Shown one piece after another: positions 15,589 through 23,054 of a stretch of DNA of 33,860 nucleotides. The position numbers and the translations under genes were made by a program. Positions within the stretch are counted from its first letter, which is position 1. The number at the start of each line of letters is the position of its first letter. Location: positions 1-33,860 of the forward strand of contig JBEEGH010000030.1 of the NCBI GenBank assembly GCA_041166745.1, written 5' to 3'. This DNA is from DASUCS01 sp041166745 (GTDB taxonomy: Bacteria; Actinomycetota; Acidimicrobiia; Acidimicrobiales; JACDCH01). The notes below the pieces were generated by a model. That model saw only the letters and a list, made by a program, of their open reading frames with translations, was not told the origin of the DNA and did not search any database.

Positions 15589-18120
15589 TCAGACGGGCAG
15601 GGGGTACAGCGTCATTGCTCGATCGGTGCCGACGGAATCGGCCCACGAGGCCACTTCGTCGGCCTCGGACACCACGATCACCTGTACCGCCGTGCTCATG
15701 CGCTCGAGCCGCGACAACAGATGGACGAGATCGGCGCCCCGGACATCGGCCAGCGCGTCGTCGAGGACCAGGGGAACCGAGCCGGCATACGACACGGACC
15801 GCTGCGCAGCCACGCGTGACAAGAGATACCACTCGAGCTCTTCGACGTTGGCTGAACCGGGCACAGCCATCGCCTGTGCTTGTCCGTCGCCGTCGAGGTC
15901 GGCGAGCTGGGCGTCGATGAGAGCCAGCTCCCGGCGGGCGCCTTCGAGCGCTGCGGTGGCATGATCGACGGCCGCTTGCGCGTCGGCGACCGCCCGCTCG
16001 AACTCGCTTTTGTCGGCGGTCTTGGCGGCCTGCGTGAGCCGACTCGACAGCGACTCCAATGTCTCGGACGCTTGCCGCTCGGCGTCGGCCGCGGCGGCGA
16101 GCTCGGTGTCGCGATGTGACCGTTCGCTTGCCGCGTTGTGCTCGGCCTCGGCCGCGGCGGCGGCTTCGACCTCGGCTGCGCTCAGCGCGGTCGCGACCGC
16201 TTCCTCGGCGCGAGTGGCCGATTCGAGCTCCGCCTTGCGCTCCGCGATATCGGCCTCGACTTGTGCTTGTCGTTCCAGGCGCTGTTCGGCCGTCCGCACG
16301 ACCGACCGGGCTTCCTCCAGTTGCGCGTGCCGGCGCCCGTCGCGCTCATTCGCTTCCTCTTCGACGTCTTCGGCGGACGGCGCCTCCTTCCGGACACGGA
16401 CGGCTTCGCTCACGAGCGACAGGCTCGCCTCGAGGTCGCCGAGCTCCTGGGCGAGCGCATCGCGGCGCGAGGCCGTCTCGCCCTGTTCGTCGAGCCAGAT
16501 CCTGGCGATCTCGATGAGCAGCGCCGGCGGCATCTCCTCGTCGCCCATCACGACCCCGGCGCTCTCGAGGGCCTCCTGCAACCGACCGGCGCGGTCGGTG
16601 CCGTCCTGCACGCGAACCCGGTGATGCCGAAGCGCCCACTCGACGTCTTCACCTGGATCGCGACCGAGAAGGGCGATGGCTTGGCTGTTGAGCGTGCGCC
16701 GGCGCGCCACGACCTCAGCGCGTGCGAGCTCGGCATCCACGTCGGCCTCGAGGTCGGCCAGCGCGTCCTCAGCCGAGGCCAACTCCGCCCGAGCGATCTC
16801 GAGTCGCTTCTCTCGCTCTGGATCGACATTGAGCATCGACGTGCCCATCACGAACTCGGTGTACGTGACGAAGCCGAGCCGGTTGAGAATCTCCTGCTCG
16901 ACCTCCCGGACCTCATCGACTCGCTGCTTCGCGCGGGCGCCGCTGAGGCGCTTCTCCGACCGATCCTGCGCGATGAGAACCTGCTCGTGTGCGTTCTCGA
17001 GGGCTTCGATGTCGAGACGATCGACCTCGGGCAGACGAACGGCGCGCTCGGCGTCGAAGACCGCCGCTCGAGCGGCGTCGAGCCGACGCCGCGCCACGGC
17101 GATCGCGCTACCGCTCGCGCCTTCATTTACGGCGTCGTCGACGACCGTGCGATTGACTCTGGCCAGTTCGTCGGCAAGGCGAATGGCGTCTTCGGAGGGA
17201 ACCAACTCGCCCTCGGTGTCGGCCGTTGTCAGTTGCGTGAGCGACACCTGAACGGGAAACGGATCGACGGTGTCGAGCGCAAGGAGCGCCGCCTCGAGCT
17301 CGAGGCGGCGACCTTCGAGGCGCTCGAGATCAGCAGCCGGATCGTCGTACCCGTCGTCGGCAGGTGGGACCGACGCGTCGCCAGGACCGGCGGCGTCCGC
17401 GGCCTCGAGGTTTGCCAACCGTTCGCGTGCCGCCTCGAGCGCTGTCGCCGCGAAGGGATCGCGCACCGCGCGCGCGGCCTCGAGCGCGCCCGCGGCCACC
17501 GAACACGCCCGGGCGGACTCGGCTCGCAGCGCTCGGGCCTGCTCGACGCGTTCGTCGGCGACCGCTTGGGCCTCCTGCGCGCGGGCGTGGGCCGTCCGCG
17601 CCTGCTCGGCCGCGGCTTCCAGCGTGGTGCGGCGCTCGGTCAAACGATTGAGCTCGGCGCGAGGGCCGTCGAGGCTGCTGCCGGCGTCGGCCGATCCACC
17701 ACCGTCTGAGGCCTCCGACGCTGCCTCGCGACTGGCGAGGAGCGCGACCGCCGCGCGGTCCGCAGCCGCTTCAGCACGATCGACGCGATCAGCGGCTTCG
17801 GCGCGAGCGCGCTCGATCTGACCGCGACCGCCGCTGGCGGGAGACGACGTGTTGCCGGGAAGTTGTTCGCGTCGCACGATGATGTCGAACCCGCCGTCGC
17901 CCGTGCCGGGAAGATCGAGCAGCTTGAGGGTGGCGTCGCTGAGATCGAGCACGACACCATGCGCCTCGACGAGACCGTCGACAGACGGCTGACCCGCCGA
18001 CACCGCGGCAAGAGCGTCGATCAGCTTGGCGCGGAGATCCGCGTCGAGGCCGCGCAGCACCGTGACATACGGGTGGAATTCGATGCGGTGCCCGCCGAGG
18101 TCGAGCTGGAGGATGCGCAC
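15589..18120 (-). CDS. SMC-like coiled-coil protein with degenerate Walker A
   Basis: 843 residues from GTG 18120. The architecture is that of an SMC/Rad50/YhaN-type ATPase: short N-terminal head segment, long alanine/glutamate-rich coiled coil (about 100-750, broken near 412-430 by LNRLGFVTYTEFVMGTSML), and C-terminal head. The C-terminal half keeps a Walker B-like LVLDDALADV (about 785) followed by VQVIVVSEADEV. The N-terminal P-loop is lost: where GPNGSGKSTL is expected there is GLDADLRAKL (residues 24-33), and no ABC signature LSGG is seen. ATP binding by the usual mode is unlikely. It lies 3 bases downstream of the 95-residue gene in the ArsA cluster. I do not recognise a named family. 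Confidence 0.7.
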   Translation of the reverse strand: MRILQLDLGGHRIEFHPYVTVLRGLDADLRAKLIDALAAVSAGQPSVDGLVEAHGVVLDLSDATLKLLDLPGTGDGGFDIIVRREQLPGNTSSPASGGRGQIERARAEAADRVDRAEAAADRAAVALLASREAASEASDGGGSADAGSSLDGPRAELNRLTERRTTLEAAAEQARTAHARAQEAQAVADERVEQARALRAESARACSVAAGALEAARAVRDPFAATALEAARERLANLEAADAAGPGDASVPPADDGYDDPAADLERLEGRRLELEAALLALDTVDPFPVQVSLTQLTTADTEGELVPSEDAIRLADELARVNRTVVDDAVNEGASGSAIAVARRRLDAARAAVFDAERAVRLPEVDRLDIEALENAHEQVLIAQDRSEKRLSGARAKQRVDEVREVEQEILNRLGFVTYTEFVMGTSMLNVDPEREKRLEIARAELASAEDALADLEADVDAELARAEVVARRRTLNSQAIALLGRDPGEDVEWALRHHRVRVQDGTDRAGRLQEALESAGVVMGDEEMPPALLIEIARIWLDEQGETASRRDALAQELGDLEASLSLVSEAVRVRKEAPSAEDVEEEANERDGRRHAQLEEARSVVRTAEQRLERQAQVEADIAERKAELESATRAEEAVATALSAAEVEAAAAAEAEHNAASERSHRDTELAAAADAERQASETLESLSSRLTQAAKTADKSEFERAVADAQAAVDHATAALEGARRELALIDAQLADLDGDGQAQAMAVPGSANVEELEWYLLSRVAAQRSVSYAGSVPLVLDDALADVRGADLVHLLSRLERMSTAVQVIVVSEADEVASWADSVGTDRAMTLYPLPV

Positions 18121-18123
18121 GGC

Positions 18124-18411
18124 TCAGCTGACCTTGATCCGTTGCACACGGGGCTCGTCTTCGTCTGGCGGCGCAGTGCCGTTGGCGACCATTCCGCTGA
18201 CGGACGCCACCGCTCCTTCGATCAGCCGGCTCATCGTGCCGAACGCGACCGCCATCGAGGTTGCCGCTCGAGGATCATCGAGGACCTCCTCGACGGCGTC
18301 GAGCATCGACCGAGCGGCGGCGATCATCTCGTGGGCCGCTGCTTGGAGGTGCTCGAGGCCTTCTCGGGCCGGATCCGCTGTCTTGTCGTCGCTGGCCGTC
18401 ACCCTCGTCAT
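18124..18411 (-). CDS. Small conserved-looking helical protein, unknown function
   Basis: 95 residues. It is mostly helical: residues 17-45 (GLEHLQAAAHEMIAAARSML) and 50-75, with an acidic tail. It resembles small proteins that accompany ArsA-like genes in other actinobacteria (possibly the DUF5304 type in streptomycetes), but this is memory of context, not a domain match. Its ATG overlaps the ArsA stop (ATGA), and the SMC-like gene starts 3 bases after its stop, so all three are translated from one message. Confidence 0.7.
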   Translation of the reverse strand: MTRVTASDDKTADPAREGLEHLQAAAHEMIAAARSMLDAVEEVLDDPRAATSMAVAFGTMSRLIEGAVASVSGMVANGTAPPDEDEPRVQRIKVS

Positions 18412-19595
18412 TTCCTTGGCTTCCCTGGTTGATCGCCTGCGAATACGACCCTCAGTTTGCCCTGTCGGAGCGTGGCGTCGGTGATGGTCCGCCGCCGCAG
18501 CGAATCGGGAAGCAGCAGAGCTCGCCGGTAGGGCCCGACCCGGACGAGCAACTCGTCGTCTTTGCGGCCCACATCGAGGTCGTCGTGGTCGGCGAATGGC
18601 AGCTGCAGCGTGAGGTGATACGCACCGGCCCGCCGAGAGACTTTGAGGGTTTCGCCCTCGTGCAACACCGCGACGGGGTCCAGGCTGCCGTACACCTCGG
18701 CGGCGAAATCGCGCAGACGCTCGGGTCCGACGAGCTCATCAGCCGCGAGCTCGGCTCGAAGAATCGGGAGGGGCGCGAAGCTCGACTCGATCGTGGCGAA
18801 GTGCTCGGCGTGGAGCTCGCGCCACTTCTTGAACCATGGGTCGGTGATCTCGTCGGGCAGCATCCGGTTGGCGATGACGGCGTCGACTCGGTAGCCGAAC
18901 AACGACAGGTAGGTGTACGTCCGCCGCGCCTCGGCGATCACCATGCGTTCCGGATTGACGACGAGGCGAACGCTCGTGACCTCGGCGTCGGTGAGCAGCT
19001 CGCGCACGCCATCGAGGCGGTCGTAGAAGCGACGGCCGGCCGCAAACACCTTGTCGCCGGCAACCGGGAGCGATGTCATGCGCTTCAACATGGGCGAGAT
19101 GGCTTTGTTGACTCGACGGCTGACCGGAAACAGCCGCTCCATGTACCAGGCCAGGATGTCGGGCAGCGACAGGAATCGAATGGTCTCGGCCGTCGGCGCG
19201 CAATCGACCACGAGCACGTCCCACTCACCAGAGCTCGCGTGCGTCTTGATGTCGCTGAGGCTGAAGACCTCGTCGAGACCCGGAAAGACGGCGAGCTCTT
19301 CGGCCTCGATCGCGTCGAGACCCGCCCAGTTGAAGATCTCCATCAGGTAGTCCTGGATGTCGGCCCAAGACTCCTCCATGCGCTCCTGCGCGTCGAGCTC
19401 CTGACCCCACAATCGGTCGGTGAGCCGGGTCGGCAGAGGACCGAGCGGCTCATCGAAGGCGTCGGCCAGCGAGTGGGCCGGGTCGGTGCTCATCACCAGC
19501 GTACGAAGGCCCGCGTCGGCGCAGCGCAACGCAGTGGCGGCCGCGGTCGTCGTCTTGCCAACCCCGCCCTTTCCTGTGAACAGCAAGACCCTCAT
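18408..19595 (-). CDS. ArsA-like P-loop ATPase
   Basis: 395 residues. Deviant Walker A GKGGVGKTT at residues 8-16, then STDPAHSLADAF (switch I type) and VLVVDCAPTAETIRFL (switch II), define the ArsA/Get3 family of MinD-like ATPases. The C-terminal 80 residues (GETLKVSRRAGAYHLTLQLP, then DDELLVRVGPYRRALLLP) form the small HSP20-like domain often fused to actinobacterial ArsA homologues. No arsenite-binding cysteine triad or arsenic genes are nearby, so it is not an arsenite pump subunit. A protein- or lipid-related role is inferred from its PimB'/SRPBCC neighbours. Confidence 0.87.
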   Translation of the reverse strand: MRVLLFTGKGGVGKTTTAAATALRCADAGLRTLVMSTDPAHSLADAFDEPLGPLPTRLTDRLWGQELDAQERMEESWADIQDYLMEIFNWAGLDAIEAEELAVFPGLDEVFSLSDIKTHASSGEWDVLVVDCAPTAETIRFLSLPDILAWYMERLFPVSRRVNKAISPMLKRMTSLPVAGDKVFAAGRRFYDRLDGVRELLTDAEVTSVRLVVNPERMVIAEARRTYTYLSLFGYRVDAVIANRMLPDEITDPWFKKWRELHAEHFATIESSFAPLPILRAELAADELVGPERLRDFAAEVYGSLDPVAVLHEGETLKVSRRAGAYHLTLQLPFADHDDLDVGRKDDELLVRVGPYRRALLLPDSLRRRTITDATLRQGKLRVVFAGDQPGKPRK

Positions 19596-19605
19596 CCGCT
19601 GGCGA

Positions 19606-19664
19606 GAGAGGGCAAAGCCCTCTCCATGAGCACAGGTCTGGCCGGCGCACAGCGCCGGCCAGAC
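19606..19664. terminator. Tandem hairpins between SRPBCC and ArsA genes
   Basis: Two perfect hairpins occupy the 96-base gap. One has an 8-bp stem and AAA loop (19606-19624). The other has a 13-bp G/C-rich stem and 3-base loop (19636-19664). A partial extra copy of the second stem's arm lies near 19676. They may terminate transcripts from the SRPBCC gene, attenuate readthrough into the ArsA operon, or stabilise RNA. No T-run follows. Confidence 0.6.
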
Positions 19665-19691
19665 TTCCAGGGAGCGCCGGCCAACAACTCC

Positions 19692-20159
19692 TCAGCCACT
19701 CTCATCGAGCGACCGGGGAGTCTCCACGTGGGCCTTGAGCTCCCGAAGCGCGTTGTGCATGATCTTCGATTCTGCGCGCCGTTTCACGAACGCGGGAAGC
19801 GGAACGATCAACTCAACGGCGAGCGAGTATTCGACGTCGGTGCGATCGCCGTCGCCGTCGACGGGATGGAACTCGTATGCGCCGTCGAGCCGGCGCATGA
19901 TGTCGCCGCTCACGAGCTTCCATGGCAGCTGACGCGGCGCGTCGGAGTAGTCGTACCGCAACGTGTAGCTCGTGCTGCGCCCCATCGCCGCGGCCCGATA
20001 GCGAACTTCGACGGCTCGCCCCTCGTCGTCGCGCTCGAGGACCTCGACCGACTTCAGGTCGCGGATCCAGTCGGTGTATCGATCGAAGTCGGTGACGACA
20101 TCGAACAGCTGCTGGGGAGAGGCCGCGATGATCGTCCTCTGCGACGCCTGGTCAGCCAT
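19692..20159 (-). CDS. SRPBCC (polyketide cyclase/START-like) protein
   Basis: 155 residues. The pattern RTIIAASPQQLFDVVTDFDR, then YTDWIRDLKSVEVLERDDEG, an antiparallel sheet (AVEVRYRAAAMG, SYTLRYDYS, TDVEYSLAVELIVPLP) and the long C-terminal helix (VKRRAESKIMHNALRELKAHVE) is the helix-grip fold that binds hydrophobic ligands. The ligand is unknown. From memory, the M. tuberculosis homologue TB16.3 (Rv2185c) is next to the ArsA-like gene, as here. Start ATG 20159 with GGCGGA just upstream. Confidence 0.85.
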   Translation of the reverse strand: MADQASQRTIIAASPQQLFDVVTDFDRYTDWIRDLKSVEVLERDDEGRAVEVRYRAAAMGRSTSYTLRYDYSDAPRQLPWKLVSGDIMRRLDGAYEFHPVDGDGDRTDVEYSLAVELIVPLPAFVKRRAESKIMHNALRELKAHVETPRSLDESG

Positions 20160-20178
20160 GATCCGCCATTCTTGCCCG

Positions 20179-20433
20179 TCAGCCAGGCCCAGAAGGTGAG
20201 TTGCGGCGCACGACCGCGTAGTAGTAGCCGATCACTATCCCGTAGCCCAACAGGATCGGCACGGTGAGCACGGCGACGGCGAGCCATCCCTTCCACGCCC
20301 GTTGATCGCTCGCCCCTCCGAGGAAGTGGTCAGGGGGCCGGAACCAGCAGTCGAGCACGGCCATGATCGCCGGGAACTCGAGGCCGAGAAGGATGAGCGG
20401 CCAGGGGATGTTGGCCAGCCCGTAGTCGCTCAC
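20179..20433 (-). CDS. Small two-helix membrane protein
   Basis: 84 residues from GTG 20433. Two hydrophobic segments, about 8-25 (PWPLILLGLEFPAIMAVL) and 48-70 (WLAVAVLTVPILLGYGIVIG), are separated by a polar loop (CWFRPPDHFLGG). The start overlaps the stop of the upstream membrane protein as GTGA, so they are coupled and may form a complex. No family recognised. Confidence 0.6.
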   Translation of the reverse strand: MSDYGLANIPWPLILLGLEFPAIMAVLDCWFRPPDHFLGGASDQRAWKGWLAVAVLTVPILLGYGIVIGYYYAVVRRNSPSGPG

Positions 20434-20909
20434 GGCGTGTTGGCTTTGGACTCCGGGGCGGATCGTGGTGCGAACGCTCCGTGCCGTGCCCCCCACAACC
20501 CAGACAGGCCGAGCCCGAACACCGGGACGAGGAACCCGAAGGCCATGGGCGTGAAGGGCCGGATCGAGGAAGACACGATCGCGGCGACGATCTCCAGGGC
20601 CAGACTCAAGCGCAAGCGGAACCGCACGACCTTGGGTGCGGTACCGACCAAGAAGTAGAGGCCGCCGATGCCGATGAGGTCGGTACGACTGCGGGCGACG
20701 GCGACGGCGTAGGCCCACAGGAACGTCACACAACCGATGGCGAACAGCGCACCCGACACGACCGCCGTCGGCGTCGCGAACGCATCAGGGAGGATCGTGC
20801 CCAGAACCGCGAGCGCGACGTACACCCCCGTGCCCGCCCAGGAGGCGTTGATGATTCCTTCGCCTTCGATGTCGGCGTCGAGATCTTCCCCGTCTCGTGC
20901 CTTCACCAC
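20430..20909 (-). CDS. Multi-pass membrane protein, unknown function
   Basis: 159 residues from GTG 20909, with GGAGG eight bases upstream. The N-terminus is acidic and cytosolic-looking (ARDGEDLDADIEGEGIINAS). Four or five hydrophobic helices follow: VYVALAVLGTILPDAF, VVSGALFAIGCVTFLWAYAVAVA, LIGIGGLYFLVG, LALEIVAAIVSSSI and FGFLVPVFGLGLSGLWG. A comparable membrane protein often sits near the PimB' and SRPBCC genes in actinobacteria (memory). It starts 4 bases after the glycosyltransferase stop. Confidence 0.7.
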   Translation of the reverse strand: MVKARDGEDLDADIEGEGIINASWAGTGVYVALAVLGTILPDAFATPTAVVSGALFAIGCVTFLWAYAVAVARSRTDLIGIGGLYFLVGTAPKVVRFRLRLSLALEIVAAIVSSSIRPFTPMAFGFLVPVFGLGLSGLWGARHGAFAPRSAPESKANTP

Positions 20910-20913
20910 CCGA

Positions 20914-22035
20914 TCATCCTCCCACGCCGTCGAGCGCCGCCTGAAGGCGGGGCACGAGCACCTCGTACGAGAAGTCGGCCACAGCGCGGGCCCGGGCGAG
21001 TGCAGCCATGCGAGCGCGCGCCGCGTCGTCGTCGAGCAACGTGGCGATTGCGAGCGCGACAGCATCGACATCGTCCGGAGGATGGACGACGAACCCAGAC
21101 TCTCCTTCCGAGACCGCCTCGGCCGCTCCTCCGCTCGCGCCCGCGACCTGGGGCACGCCGCTCGCCGCGGCTTCGAGGAACACGATGCCGAATCCCTCTT
21201 GCTCGAGGCCGGCCCAACGGTTGCGGCAGAGCATCGCGAACACGTCAGACGCGCCGTACAGGGCGGGAAGTGAGTTGTCGTCGACGCGACCGAGAAAGCG
21301 AGCAGGCGCGCTCGCCTCCGCTGCAATCTTCTCGAGCCGTTTCCGATCGCGGCCCTGGCCGGCGATGGCAACGACGAACTCGCGATCGTGGCGAGACAAC
21401 TGACCGCAGGCGCGCAGCAGCGTGTCGAAACCCTTCCGCGGGACGAGCCGACTTACGCCGAGCACGAGCGGAACGTCGGCTGGTAGCTCGAATTGTTGAC
21501 GGACGGCGCTTCGTTCGTCGGAGGTGAGGGGACGGAACCGTTCGACATCGACACCCGGAGGGACGTTCGTGGCCGGGAGCGATCGACCGGCGGCTCGTTC
21601 CGCCTCCGCCAGAGGGTAGGAGCCGGCGCAGATCACGACGGCGGCCCCCCGCAGGACGCGCCGCAGCGCGAGATGCGTGCCCGGAAGACGACCCGGAACG
21701 GTGACCTCCGCGCCGTGCAGGACGAGGCCATAGGGATGACCAAGGCGCGGACCGACGAGCCCGAGGGGTACCGCCGGATCCAGCAGCACGATCCCGGCTC
21801 CGACCTCGTCTGCGAGGTCGTCGATGTGCCGCGTCAGAGCCGGGGTCGGAAGCAAGACCTTCGATGCTGTCCGAACGATGCGGAACGGCTGCTCTGCATC
21901 CCACTCCGAGGCGTTGGCGTAGGCGGTGGTGAGTACCGTCACTTGGTCCGCCGGCAGGCGTCGCCAGAGCTCCCACAAGTACGACTGGATGCCACCGAGC
22001 TTCGGGGGGAAGTCGTTCGTGACGAGGAGATGCAC
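20914..22035 (-). CDS. pimB: GT4 glycosyltransferase, PimB'-like
   Basis: 373 residues from GTG 22035 (HLLVTNDFPPKLGGIQSYLW after the initiator). This GT-B fold retaining enzyme most resembles PimB', which adds the second mannose from GDP-mannose to phosphatidylinositol monomannoside at the inner membrane face. The GGIQSY loop, LPPGVD-like NVPPGVDVERFRP, GVSRLVPRKGFDTLL (donor-binding Arg and Lys), and the EX7E-type EQEGFGIVFLEAAASG are visible. Substrate is inferred; related GT4 enzymes modify other lipids. The gene starts 2 bases after the queG stop. Confidence 0.78.
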   Translation of the reverse strand: MHLLVTNDFPPKLGGIQSYLWELWRRLPADQVTVLTTAYANASEWDAEQPFRIVRTASKVLLPTPALTRHIDDLADEVGAGIVLLDPAVPLGLVGPRLGHPYGLVLHGAEVTVPGRLPGTHLALRRVLRGAAVVICAGSYPLAEAERAAGRSLPATNVPPGVDVERFRPLTSDERSAVRQQFELPADVPLVLGVSRLVPRKGFDTLLRACGQLSRHDREFVVAIAGQGRDRKRLEKIAAEASAPARFLGRVDDNSLPALYGASDVFAMLCRNRWAGLEQEGFGIVFLEAAASGVPQVAGASGGAAEAVSEGESGFVVHPPDDVDAVALAIATLLDDDAARARMAALARARAVADFSYEVLVPRLQAALDGVGG

Positions 22036-22037
22036 GA

Positions 22038-23054
22038 TCAGCTCTGCGTGCGCTCGGCGAGACGACGAGCGGCCCACTCCGCGTGCGACCGCAGCATCGG
22101 ATCGGGATCAACGAGATAGCGGTCGATCGTGTCGATGGCCGCTTGATCGCCCGGAGGTGCGGAGTTGCCCAGCACGATGAGCGCATTGCGGCGCAAGTAG
22201 CGCGGGTCGCGATCGGCGATGTACCACCGCCCGTGACGTGCCAGCAACGTCTCGTCGTCGGACGACAGGAGCTCGATGATGTCGACGCCGTCGCCTGAAT
22301 CCTCATCGCCGGCTCCTGCACGTCGATTCGGCGGACACACCTCTTGGCACTCGTCACAGCCGTAGATGCGATCACCCAGCGCGACGCGGAACTCCACCGG
22401 AAAGTCGTCCCGCGTTTGCAGCAGCCAGGCCAGACAACGGCGAGCATCGACGATTCCGGGCGCGACGATCGCTCCCGTCGGACAACCATCGATGCAACGA
22501 CGGCACGAACCACAGCCGTCGTCGACTGGACCCTGGTCGACGTCGAGCGGCGCGGTCGTGAGTACCGACCCGAGCACGAACCAGCTGCCGCGCCCCGGCA
22601 AGAGCAGATTCGTGCTCTTGCCGTACCACCCGAGCCCGGCGCGAAACGCAGCCTCGCGATCGACGAGCGCGTTGTCGTCGACGAGCACACGCGTCTGCCA
22701 GCCGGCCTTGTTCAGATGCTCAGCGATTGCGCTCAGGCCGGTGCGTAGGGCGCCGTAGTGGTCGTCGTCGGCGTACGCCGCCACGCGTGCCCCGCGGCGG
22801 GTCGAACGTGGCGGTGGATACGACCGTGCGCCCACGACGATGGACTGCGCGCCGACGAGCGATCGTCCGGGATCGGTCGAACGGTCCGGGTTGCGGTACG
22901 TGAAGCTCATCCCGCCGTGCAAGCCGACGGCTCGCCGCTCGTGCAGGTGACGGCGAGTGTCGAGAAAGGGGTCGGCCGCAGCAATGCCGACCGCGTCGAG
23001 GCCGGCCTCGCGTCCGAGCGCCTTCAGCTCGACGGCATCGATGACGAGATTCAC
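22038..23054 (-). CDS. queG: Epoxyqueuosine reductase
   Basis: 338 residues, GTG start overlapping the sepH stop (GTGA). QueG reduces epoxyqueuosine to queuosine in tRNA, using cobalamin and two [4Fe-4S] clusters. The clusters are at CGSCRRCIDGCPTGAI and CDECQEVCPP. The catalytic-aspartate region is VLVDDNALVDREAAFRAGLG followed by WYGKSTNLL. The C-terminus carries HEAT-like repeats (DPRYLRRNALIVLGN). No other queuosine genes are in the window, so the rest of the pathway must lie elsewhere or the substrate tRNA base is made in a scattered way. Confidence 0.93.
   Translation of the reverse strand: MNLVIDAVELKALGREAGLDAVGIAAADPFLDTRRHLHERRAVGLHGGMSFTYRNPDRSTDPGRSLVGAQSIVVGARSYPPPRSTRRGARVAAYADDDHYGALRTGLSAIAEHLNKAGWQTRVLVDDNALVDREAAFRAGLGWYGKSTNLLLPGRGSWFVLGSVLTTAPLDVDQGPVDDGCGSCRRCIDGCPTGAIVAPGIVDARRCLAWLLQTRDDFPVEFRVALGDRIYGCDECQEVCPPNRRAGAGDEDSGDGVDIIELLSSDDETLLARHGRWYIADRDPRYLRRNALIVLGNSAPPGDQAAIDTIDRYLVDPDPMLRSHAEWAARRLAERTQS

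Noticed and set aside
18408..19595. Arsenite-transporting ATPase (ArsA proper)
   Set aside because: The family fold fits, but there is a single ATPase domain fused to an HSP20-like domain, no arsenite-binding cysteine set and no ars genes nearby.
16138..20267. Very long plus-strand open frames opposite the SMC-like and ArsA-like genes
   Set aside because: They are mirror frames produced by high GC at third codon positions; their translations are Arg/Gly-rich with no motifs, whereas the minus-strand products have clear domains.
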